Both the position numbers and the translations under genes were made by a program. This document shows, piece by piece, positions 1 to 6,200 of a DNA stretch of 64,000 nt (within the stretch, counting starts at the first letter, position 1; each line of letters opens with the position of its first letter). Location: NCBI GenBank assembly GCA_015067885.1, contig SVLO01000009.1, positions 1 to 64,000 of the forward strand, written 5' to 3'. The DNA is from Oscillospiraceae bacterium. Its GTDB lineage: Bacteria > Bacillota > Clostridia > Oscillospirales > Oscillospiraceae. A model generated the notes under the pieces. It was not told where the DNA came from. It saw only the letters and a program-made list of their open reading frames with translations, and made no database searches.

Positions 1-7
1 ATTTATT

Positions 8-505
8 GTGTTTATTATGGCAAGAGCCAATTCTACCTATCATCCTCATTTGCTATTTAAGCGATATGTTATCATCAAAAACAAAACCATTTCAAAGCTA
101 TTGATCGGCCAATCTGATCCTGTAAATGGCCGCACAAAAAATGCAAAAGCAAACCAAAACAAACTTACATATTGCGGAATAATTTTTTATTCCCTTTTTC
201 TTTTATTAGTTTGTTTCTCTATTATTATGGCATTGCTTCCGGATCTTCCTTGCAATAGTTTCATCTTTGATTCGAAAACTTTATTTTTGGCTGGAAACAC
301 TCTTAACGAGAAACTTCCAGTTATATTTGCTTTTACGCTGCTCTTTGCTGAAGCTGCCTTTCATTTTGTTAATACTTCAAAATACGCAGTCGAGAAAACT
401 ACCGCAAAACGATTTACACGATTTCTATATTACTTTTTTGCGATAATGTTTTCCGCGGGTATGATTGGTAGCCTTTGGATGTTTGTTGAATCTATTCTGA
501 GGTAA
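8..505 (+). CDS. Small three-helix membrane protein, unknown function
   Basis: I do not recognise this protein. The reading frame is open to the window edge, so it may be truncated at its 5' end; the first possible starts are GTG at 8 and ATG at 17. A polar basic N-terminal stretch is followed by about three hydrophobic segments (residues ~54-78, ~103-122 and ~138-160), so it should be an inner-membrane protein. Codon use is AT-rich, unlike the genes after 3 kb, which suggests recent acquisition. The ribosome site of the following RAYT gene (GAGG) lies in its last codons and only a few bases separate the two, so they may be co-transcribed. Confidence 0.55.
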   Translation: MFIMARANSTYHPHLLFKRYVIIKNKTISKLLIGQSDPVNGRTKNAKANQNKLTYCGIIFYSLFLLLVCFSIIMALLPDLPCNSFIFDSKTLFLAGNTLNEKLPVIFAFTLLFAEAAFHFVNTSKYAVEKTTAKRFTRFLYYFFAIMFSAGMIGSLWMFVESILR

Positions 506-509
506 GCAT

Positions 510-992
510 ATGAATGAGCTTCCAAAACGCAAAGCCATTCGCATTGAAGATTACGATTATTCCACCCCGGGGGCATATTTCATTACGGTCTGCACCGCAA
601 ACAGAGAGAAAATCTTCTGGTCTGATCGTAGGGGCGAACTGTGTTCGCCCGCCAATCCACCGTTGTCGGATATTGGAATTATTGTGGATAATGAAATCAA
701 AAAACTGAATACCGTGTATGATGCTGTTCGGGTTGATAAGTATTGTATCATGCCGGATCATATTCATTTCATCATTTCAATTAACACCGACGAGAACGGG
801 CGCACACAGTGCGCCCCTACGATATCACGGGTGATAAAGCAATTCAAAGGGTCGATTACAAAACAGGTTGGCAGACCCATTTGGCAGAAATCCTTTTATG
901 ACCACGGGATACGGAATCAGCAGGATTACGATGAGATTTGGCAGTATATAGAGAACAATCCTCTAAAATATGCATTGAAAAAGGCACCGTGA
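510..992 (+). CDS. REP-associated tyrosine transposase (RAYT, Y1_Tnp / IS200-like)
   Basis: A 160-residue single-domain HUH nuclease of the Y1 transposase superfamily. Visible family marks are YFITVCT near the N-terminus, the metal-binding HUH motif in MPDHIHFIIS (~81-90), and the C-terminal block WQKSFYDH followed by YIENNP; Tyr130 is a candidate nucleophile. Known RAYTs are domesticated transposases that cut and move REP hairpins preceded by GTAG. GTAG-headed hairpins lie in and around this gene, and two of them are inside the reading frame, encoding roughly residues 40-47 and 96-104. The family usually has a loop at such places, so the insertions may be tolerated, but activity is unproven. 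The start has GAGG seven bases upstream. The stop codon overlaps the terminator hairpin. Confidence 0.85.
   Translation: MNELPKRKAIRIEDYDYSTPGAYFITVCTANREKIFWSDRRGELCSPANPPLSDIGIIVDNEIKKLNTVYDAVRVDKYCIMPDHIHFIISINTDENGRTQCAPTISRVIKQFKGSITKQVGRPIWQKSFYDHGIRNQQDYDEIWQYIENNPLKYALKKAP
628..650 (+). repeat. GTAG-headed REP-like hairpin inside the RAYT gene
   Basis: GTAG followed by the palindrome GGGCGAAC-TGT-GTTCGCCC. It is read in frame as part of the RAYT protein. Confidence 0.75.
798..820 (-). repeat. GTAG-headed REP-like hairpin inside the RAYT gene, reverse orientation
   Basis: On the minus strand it reads GTAG then GGGCGCAC-TGT-GTGCGCCC. It keeps the same head and stem length as the copy at 628 but has a compensated change in the stem, and it too is in frame. 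Confidence 0.75.
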
Positions 993-1007
993 AAACGGTG
1001 CCTTTTT
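982..1007 (+). terminator. Terminator of the RAYT gene overlapping its stop codon
   Basis: AGGCACCGT-GAAA-ACGGTGCCT with a GNRA loop, followed by TTTT. The TGA stop codon at 990-992 lies at the stem-loop junction, so the last codons form the 5' arm. Confidence 0.8.
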
Positions 1008-1009
1008 GC

Positions 1010-1032
1010 GGGCGAACGCAGTTCGCCCCTAC
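1010..1032 (-). repeat. GTAG-headed REP-like hairpin downstream of RAYT
   Basis: On the minus strand: GTAG, then GGGCGAAC-TGC-GTTCGCCC. It differs from the copy at 628 mainly in the loop. Confidence 0.75.
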
Positions 1033-1052
1033 GGGAATGTACGATAGGGATT

Positions 1053-1076
1053 GTAGGGGCGACCTGTGTGTCACCC
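1053..1076 (+). repeat. Degenerate GTAG-headed REP-like hairpin
   Basis: GTAGGGGCGAC, a short spacer, then GTCACCC. One stem mismatch. It pairs head-to-head in inverted orientation with the copy at 1010 and ends just before the stop codon of the spoVAC fragment. Confidence 0.6.
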
Positions 1077-1077
1077 G

Positions 1078-1200
1078 TTAGAACAGCGTTGTTATCCAAT
1101 AGATAATTCCATAGACTACACTTGCGCTCACGCCGTACACGATCACAGGGCCGGCGATGGTGAACATCTTTGCTCCGACGCCCAGGATGAAGCCCTCTGC
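1078..1200 (-). pseudogene. 3' fragment of spoVAC (duplicated C-terminus)
   Basis: The minus strand encodes a C-terminal fragment beginning near EGFILGVGAKMFTIAGP and ending GIIYWITTLF-stop. It matches the C-terminal ~40 residues of the intact spoVAC at 2585-3025 almost residue for residue, and the DNA is also clearly alike (for example GATGGTGAACATCTTTGCTC in both). Similarity stops abruptly near position 1200 and no start codon or N-terminal part exists. It is the remnant of a second spoVAC copy, now separated from the intact one by the merR gene, and a REP-like element abuts its stop codon. Confidence 0.85.
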
Positions 1201-1274
1201 TGGTGTCAACTCAGAACCCAAATTTCGTGTCTGCTAGGACTAAAATTATGCCGAAATACAATGCTTTACGAAAA

Positions 1275-2507
1275 TCATTTCCATTCCAACAACAAAAAGT
1301 ACGGATTCTCTTCTCTGCCACAGTCCATTGAATAACTGGCAATATACCGCACTCCACCGATATTCTCGTTGTAAGCAAATATCAAATAATAGTAATCAAT
1401 TTCTGCTTTCGCTTCTTCAAAATCAAGAGTCTCATCCGTAAAACTCAGGCAAGTCCATTCGCCCCATTCTGCTTGCTGTTTTGCGCCATCCGGATGATAA
1501 TTATGGATTCGGTTTAGTTCTTCAGAAAATTCATTCTCTGGCAGAACCCATTCCGCGTAAATATGAAAACTGGGATCAATAACTTCTTGAAAATAGTAAT
1601 AATATTTAGTTGTTTCTAAGAATTTGTCCGGTGGATACCATTTTGAGTCTTCTGCTACAGCACTTCTCGGTATATTCGCAGGAAATACCTTATAAATATC
1701 ATCCCCATACATTTTCACATGGTTTCCCATTATTAAATAGTTTTCAGGATTATGTGTTTCTGAATAAACAGGCGGCATTAACATGATCGATGCCATTCCT
1801 ATCGGTTGCATAATTGTCAAAATCGCTATTCCGAAAACAACTCCTGCAATCCACCTTCGTTTTTTACGTTCCTTGGGAAGCAATGCATGTTTTCGATAAA
1901 GAAACAAGACTACCGCTGACAAAAAAATTGGAATCAGAATATATGCTGTTCCGATGTAATTTACAGGATTCATATAAAATTGCGGAAATACAAAATCTTC
2001 ACGGTATGTAAGCCACACACCAAGGCCAAACACTCCCCAAACTGCAAGTATGATGATTGCTACGGATCGCATAAATCCCTTTTCAAACCGCTCACCTTTT
2101 GATTCTTTTTTATCCGCTTCGGGCAGCGGAACACTTTCAATTCTTTCCTTAATTTTCGCGCATACATTTTCAATTGTTATAGGTTCTTCTTCAGAAAAAT
2201 CTTTTAGGGCTCCTACGATTCTTTGTCCCATAACCACGGATTCCCGCTTGGCAGACAGGTACTCAAGCAGGACTTCCCGTGCAGCTTCTCCTCCCTGTTT
2301 AAGTGTCTTAATTTGTTCCAAAGAAAAATCTGCTTTGCGCAGCGTTGCAATTTGATCAAAACAATCTATGTCTGCTTGCGTAAAAATATAGTTATTGCGT
2401 CCGGTATAAGATTTTTGGTTTTCAGGCGTTACCAAACCATTTTCAATATACAAGCGAATGGCACGGTCTGTCAGCCCAGTTGCGGCAATTACTTCTTTGA
2501 TTTTCAA
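1275..2507 (-). CDS. Membrane-anchored MerR-family regulator with extracytoplasmic domain
   Basis: Residues 1-~70 form a MerR winged-helix domain (IKEVIAATGLTDRAIRLYIE), followed by a helical linker to ~125. Three hydrophobic segments (~147-167, ~185-203 and ~221-245) then lead to a ~165-residue aromatic, acidic C-terminal domain predicted to be outside the membrane. Most MerR proteins are soluble with a small effector domain, so this is a one-component transmembrane design. The start is TTG, seven bases after AGGAGG; no better ATG exists. The promoter has the 19-bp spacer typical of MerR targets, suggesting autoregulation. Codon use is AT-rich like the first kilobase. It lies between a spoVAC fragment and intact spoVAC. 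The signal sensed is unknown. Confidence 0.85.
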   Translation of the reverse strand: MKIKEVIAATGLTDRAIRLYIENGLVTPENQKSYTGRNNYIFTQADIDCFDQIATLRKADFSLEQIKTLKQGGEAAREVLLEYLSAKRESVVMGQRIVGALKDFSEEEPITIENVCAKIKERIESVPLPEADKKESKGERFEKGFMRSVAIIILAVWGVFGLGVWLTYREDFVFPQFYMNPVNYIGTAYILIPIFLSAVVLFLYRKHALLPKERKKRRWIAGVVFGIAILTIMQPIGMASIMLMPPVYSETHNPENYLIMGNHVKMYGDDIYKVFPANIPRSAVAEDSKWYPPDKFLETTKYYYYFQEVIDPSFHIYAEWVLPENEFSEELNRIHNYHPDGAKQQAEWGEWTCLSFTDETLDFEEAKAEIDYYYLIFAYNENIGGVRYIASYSMDCGREENPYFLLLEWK

Positions 2508-2528
2508 AAAAACACCTCCTGTGACATG

Positions 2529-2559
2529 ATTATACTATTTCACCTAAGGTAAATGTCAA
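2529..2559 (-). promoter_or_regulatory. MerR-type promoter with 19-bp spacer and dyad
   Basis: Minus strand: TTGACA, a 19-bp spacer, then TATAAT. The spacer contains the dyad ACCTTAGGT. Both hexamers are consensus, but the spacer is 2 bp longer than optimal, as in promoters that MerR proteins untwist to activate. It drives the TTG-started merR gene at 2507. Confidence 0.9.
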
Positions 2560-2566
2560 TATATTT

Positions 2567-2602
2567 AGAAAAAATGTCAGTCCGTCAAAGGACGAACTGA
2601 CA
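2567..2602 (-). terminator. Intrinsic terminator of spoVAC
   Basis: Minus strand: TGTCAGTTCGTC-CTTT-GACGGACTGACA followed by TTTTTTCT. There is one mismatch in a 12-bp stem. It overlaps the last codons of spoVAC. Confidence 0.85.
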
Positions 2603-3025
2603 AAAATAATAGATTATCCCATACACCACGCTGGCACTCACACCATACACGATCACCGGGCCAGCGATGGTGAACATCTTTGCTCCGACGCCCAGTATAA
2701 AGCCTTCTGTCTTGAACTCTACTGCCGGGGCGGCGATGGAATTGGCGAACCCGGTAATCGGTACCAGTGTACCTGCTCCGGCATGCTTTGCGATATTATC
2801 GTAAAGGCTCAGGCCTGTAAGCAGCGCCGACAGTGCCACCAGGCTCATAGCTGTGGCCGTACCCGCATCGGTCTTGTCCAGACCCAAGGCTTTGAATCCG
2901 TTCATTGCCAACTGACCCAAAGTGCAGATAAGCCCGCCGATCCAGAAAGCGTTAAAACAGTCTTTCCACATTGGCGATTTCGGTGACAGCTCCCCTACCA
3001 GCTGCTGATATCGTTTTTCCGTCAT
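2585..3025 (-). CDS. spoVAC: Stage V sporulation protein AC
   Basis: A 146-residue membrane protein of the SpoVAC/SpoVAE family, part of the SpoVA channel that moves Ca-dipicolinate into the developing spore and out at germination. Hydrophobic segments alternate with the conserved GTLVPITGFANSIAAP and GFILGVGAKMFTIAGP blocks. The ORF track starts 16 codons earlier, but GGAGGG lies just upstream of ATG at 3025, so that start is chosen. The usual partners spoVAD and spoVAE are not next to it; instead a merR gene and a broken second spoVAC copy lie downstream. It is marked by a terminator overlapping its 3' end. Confidence 0.92.
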   Translation of the reverse strand: MTEKRYQQLVGELSPKSPMWKDCFNAFWIGGLICTLGQLAMNGFKALGLDKTDAGTATAMSLVALSALLTGLSLYDNIAKHAGAGTLVPITGFANSIAAPAVEFKTEGFILGVGAKMFTIAGPVIVYGVSASVVYGIIYYFCQFVL

Positions 3026-3071
3026 GATGATCCCTCCAAAAACAGTTTTCCGAAGAATCGCAAAAATATAC

Positions 3072-3108
3072 AAAGCGCCGCTGCACAGTTTTCGCTGTAC
3101 AGCGGCGT
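3072..3108 (-). terminator. Terminator after rnc
   Basis: CGCCGCTGTACAG-CGAAAA-CTGTGCAGCGGCG on the minus strand, one mismatch, with only a short T run after it (CTTTG). Read on the plus strand it is followed by TTCTTTT. It closes the ktrB-to-rnc run. Confidence 0.65.
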
Positions 3109-3112
3109 TCTT

Positions 3113-3796
3113 TTATGCATTGGAGCGCAGCATTTCAATTGCCTCCCGCGCGGCATCCTGCTCAGCGCGTTTTTTGCTTCTGCCGGTGCCGGTACCGACT
3201 ACATTGCCGTTGAGACTGACCTCTACCAGGAACTGCTTGTCGTGATCCGGGCCGGATTCTCCCACCAGGCTATAGGTAAGTGTCTGGTTTTTCTTTTGCT
3301 GCACCAGTTCCTGCAGGGCTGTTTTATAATCCGCATTGTGGAGTTTTTTCACAGGGACCTCTGTGAGGATAAATTTCTCAATAAAGCCTCTGGCAGCCTC
3401 CATGCCGCCATCCAAAAATGCTGCCGCAATGACCGATTCTACTGCATCTGCCAAAATGGATGCCCGGGTTCTTCCGCCAAAGCGGTCCTCGCCGTGGCCA
3501 AGCAATAGATGCTGGCCCAGGCCGATCTTATTGGCCACTGCTGCCAGGCTGGTCTCGCAGACCATATCTGCCCGCATGCGGGTCAGCTCACCCTCGGGAC
3601 GGTCCGGAAAACTCTGGTAAAGATACTCCGCAACCACCATGCCCAGAATCGAGTCGCCCAAAAATTCCAGCCGCTCATTGCTCTTGAGGCTGTCATGCCA
3701 GCGTTCATTGGCATAGGAAGAGTGGGTCAGCGCATTCTGCAGCAAGCTGATGTTCCGAAACCGGTAACCGATGGCGCTCTCCAGATCCTTAATCAT
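3113..3796 (-). CDS. rnc: Ribonuclease III
   Basis: 227 residues, the normal length. The RNase III signature ERLEFLGDSIL (41-51) supplies catalytic Glu/Asp residues, a second acidic pair lies in ADAVESVIAAAFLDGG, and a double-stranded-RNA-binding domain follows from ~155 (ALQELVQQKK to the AREAIEML helix). It processes rRNA precursors and other structured RNAs in the cytoplasm. Its ATG overlaps the plsX stop by eight bases, and AAGGAG lies upstream, so it is translationally coupled to plsX. In many Firmicutes acpP sits between plsX and rnc; here no acpP is present. Confidence 0.96.
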   Translation of the reverse strand: MIKDLESAIGYRFRNISLLQNALTHSSYANERWHDSLKSNERLEFLGDSILGMVVAEYLYQSFPDRPEGELTRMRADMVCETSLAAVANKIGLGQHLLLGHGEDRFGGRTRASILADAVESVIAAAFLDGGMEAARGFIEKFILTEVPVKKLHNADYKTALQELVQQKKNQTLTYSLVGESGPDHDKQFLVEVSLNGNVVGTGTGRSKKRAEQDAAREAIEMLRSNA

Positions 3797-4826
3797 TGGC
3801 GGTCTCCTTCATGCGGCTGAGCATCTGCAGACCCTGCTCCAACTCTGCGGAAATATCGCTCTTGGCGGCTTCCATAGCCTGATGTACAGCATTGCGGAAA
3901 GCCAGCGCATCGGAAGAACCGTGGGCCTTGATCACGGGCTTGCGAATACCCAGGAAGGGTGTGCCGCCGATTTCCCGATAATCCATCATCTTTTTAAATG
4001 CCTTGATATCCTTCATCACCAGGGCTGCTGCCAGCTTACTGATGATGTTCTTCTTGAACATCCGGGATACCAGGCTGCCCATAAACATGGCAGTACCCTC
4101 AATGGATTTCAGCAGCACGTTACCGGCAAAGCCATCGCAAACCACCACATCCACAGCGCCCATTGGTACAGCTCTTGCCTCTACATTGCCCACAAAGTTG
4201 ATCAGGCCCTGATCGGAGGCTTCCTTCAGCAGGCTGTAAGCTTCTTTCTGCAGGGGAGTGCCCTTGGAATCCTCGGTGCCGATATTCAGCAGGCCGATCC
4301 TGGGATTCTCCACACCCAAAGCCTTTTTCGCGTACAAAGCGCCTACCAGGCCAAACTGCAGCAAAAATTCCGGTGTGCACTCGGCGTTGGCACCGCAATC
4401 CAGGATGACAGTCTTACCGCCGGCTTTATTGGGCATAGCAGGACCCATGGCCGCACGGCGGATACCCTTCACACGCTTTACCAGCAGCGTAGCACCGGTG
4501 AGCAGTGCACCGGTGGAACCGGCAGAAATAAAGGCATCGCCCTGTCCGTCAGCGAGCATTTTCAGGCCAACTACCATAGAAGAGCCCTTACGCTTGTGGA
4601 TAATGGAGCTGGGATCATCGTGCATATCCACCACATCATCGGCATTGGCGATCTGCACGCCATCGGGCAGGTTGTCAATGCCGTTTTTCCGCATCGCTTC
4701 CAGGATTGCCTCTCCACGGCCTACCAGGGTGATCTGTGCACCAAAATCCTTTGCTGCCTGGATCGCGCCCAGCACGGGAGCTTCGGGGGCCAGATCGCCG
4801 CCCATTGCGTCAAGAATGATTCTCAT
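3789..4826 (-). CDS. plsX: Phosphate acyltransferase PlsX
   Basis: 345 residues. PlsX turns acyl-ACP and phosphate into acyl-phosphate, the acyl donor for PlsY in phospholipid synthesis, and acts at the membrane surface. The N-terminus RIILDAMGGDLAPEAPVLGA is diagnostic, with later blocks GALLTGATLLVKRVKGI, VILDCGANAECTPEFL and VVCDGFAGNVLLKSIEG. AGAGGTG precedes the ATG. It follows trmFO after about 70 bases and overlaps rnc. FapR, fabD and acpP are not adjacent, so this is a pared-down version of the usual lipid cluster. Confidence 0.96.
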   Translation of the reverse strand: MRIILDAMGGDLAPEAPVLGAIQAAKDFGAQITLVGRGEAILEAMRKNGIDNLPDGVQIANADDVVDMHDDPSSIIHKRKGSSMVVGLKMLADGQGDAFISAGSTGALLTGATLLVKRVKGIRRAAMGPAMPNKAGGKTVILDCGANAECTPEFLLQFGLVGALYAKKALGVENPRIGLLNIGTEDSKGTPLQKEAYSLLKEASDQGLINFVGNVEARAVPMGAVDVVVCDGFAGNVLLKSIEGTAMFMGSLVSRMFKKNIISKLAAALVMKDIKAFKKMMDYREIGGTPFLGIRKPVIKAHGSSDALAFRNAVHQAMEAAKSDISAELEQGLQMLSRMKETAND

Positions 4827-4895
4827 AGCCGCACCTCTTTCTTTGGGGCAGAAAGCGCCTGCCGCTTCACAGCCCCTATGTTCATAGTTCTCTTC

Positions 4896-6200
4896 TCAGA
4901 TACCCCGGGCCTTCATCTCGTCAATGATCGCCAGGGAACGGTTGGCAATTGCCAGATTTTTTTCTGCTTTCTTACGGATACGCTGCTCCAAAGGAGCAAT
5001 GATACTGAAATTGATGTTCATAGGCTGGAATTCTGTGATCCGCTCATCGCTGACATACAGACCCAGCGCACCGATGGCCGTGGTCTGGGGGAAATCCGGA
5101 AGTTCTCTTCCCTGAACCTTGGCTGCCATAGCCACCGCTGCCAGGAAACCGGATGCGGCACTCTCCACATAGCCTTCCACGCCGGTCATCTGTCCGGCAA
5201 AGGCCACCAGAGGATCGCGCCGGTCGGCATAGTATCTGTCCAGCAGCTTGGGAGACTGCAGGAAGGTATTCTGGTGCATCACACCATAGCGGACGAATTC
5301 GGCATCATGCAGTGCCGGGATCATAGAGAATACCCGCTTCTGTTCGCCAAATTTCAGGTGTGTCTGGAAGCCTACCAGATTGAACACACTCTTTGCCGCA
5401 TTGTCCTGCCGCAGCTGTACGACTGCGTAGGGCTCCTTACCGGTTTTGGGATCCGTCAGGCCCACAGGCTTCAGCGGACCATAGCGCAGAGTGTCAAACC
5501 CCCGGCGAGCCATGACTTCCACGGGCATACAGCCTTCAAAGACATTCTTATCCTCAAAGCCATGGACTTCCGCTTCCTCTGCCGATACCAGTTCCTTCAT
5601 GAAGGCCTCATACTCTTCCCGGTTCATGGCACAGTTGATATAATCCGCAGTACCCCGGTCATACCGGGACTGCCACCAGGCAAGGTCCATATCCACGGAT
5701 TCTGCCGTAACCAGAGGCGCCGCCGCATCAAAAAAATGCAGGTATCCGGTGCCGAAGTATTCACCGATGGCTTTGCTGAGCGCATCGGAAGTCAGAGGGC
5801 CTGTGGCAATGATCACAGGGCCTTCCGGCACCTGGGTCACTTCCTCAGCTCTGACTGTGATATTGGGATGATTGCGGATCTTCTCTGTAATCATGGCAGA
5901 GAAACCGTGGCGATCCACCGCCAGGCATCCGCCTGCCTCCACACGGGTGGCATCGGCGCAGGCGATGATCAGGCTGTCCAGCCGCCGCAGCTCTTCTTTC
6001 AGCAATCCAACAGCATTTTCCAGCCGGTCTCCCCGCAGGGAGTTGGAGCACACCAATTCACCGAAATCCGTGCTGTGATGTGCAGGACTCATCTTGTGAG
6101 GCTTCATCTCCACAAGATCTACCTGGATCCCCCGCTGTGCCAACTGCCAGGCAGCCTCGGAGCCGGCCAGTCCCGCGCCTACTACGGTTACTTTATTCAT
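4896..6200 (-). CDS. trmFO: Methylenetetrahydrofolate-tRNA-(uracil-5)-methyltransferase
   Basis: 434 residues, typical of TrmFO, the folate- and FAD-dependent enzyme that makes ribothymidine at position 54 of tRNA in Gram-positive bacteria. The N-terminal dinucleotide-binding motif is VTVVGAGLAGSEAAWQLA, followed by the family blocks ELVCSNSLRGDRLENAVG and ARRGFDTLRYGPLKPVGL, and GLYVSDERI near the C-terminus. Its start overlaps the topA stop as ATGA. The order dprA-topA-trmFO is conserved in many Firmicutes and supports the assignment. Confidence 0.96.
   Translation of the reverse strand: MNKVTVVGAGLAGSEAAWQLAQRGIQVDLVEMKPHKMSPAHHSTDFGELVCSNSLRGDRLENAVGLLKEELRRLDSLIIACADATRVEAGGCLAVDRHGFSAMITEKIRNHPNITVRAEEVTQVPEGPVIIATGPLTSDALSKAIGEYFGTGYLHFFDAAAPLVTAESVDMDLAWWQSRYDRGTADYINCAMNREEYEAFMKELVSAEEAEVHGFEDKNVFEGCMPVEVMARRGFDTLRYGPLKPVGLTDPKTGKEPYAVVQLRQDNAAKSVFNLVGFQTHLKFGEQKRVFSMIPALHDAEFVRYGVMHQNTFLQSPKLLDRYYADRRDPLVAFAGQMTGVEGYVESAASGFLAAVAMAAKVQGRELPDFPQTTAIGALGLYVSDERITEFQPMNINFSIIAPLEQRIRKKAEKNLAIANRSLAIIDEMKARGI

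Noticed and set aside
510-1076. Complete IS200/IS605 insertion sequence
   Set aside because: There is a transposase-like gene, but no defined left and right ends or accessory TnpB; the sequence fits a RAYT with REP elements better.
1066-1335. 89-residue plus-strand ORF
   Set aside because: It runs antisense through the spoVAC fragment and the end of merR and starts in a hairpin repeat; no motif or ribosome site.
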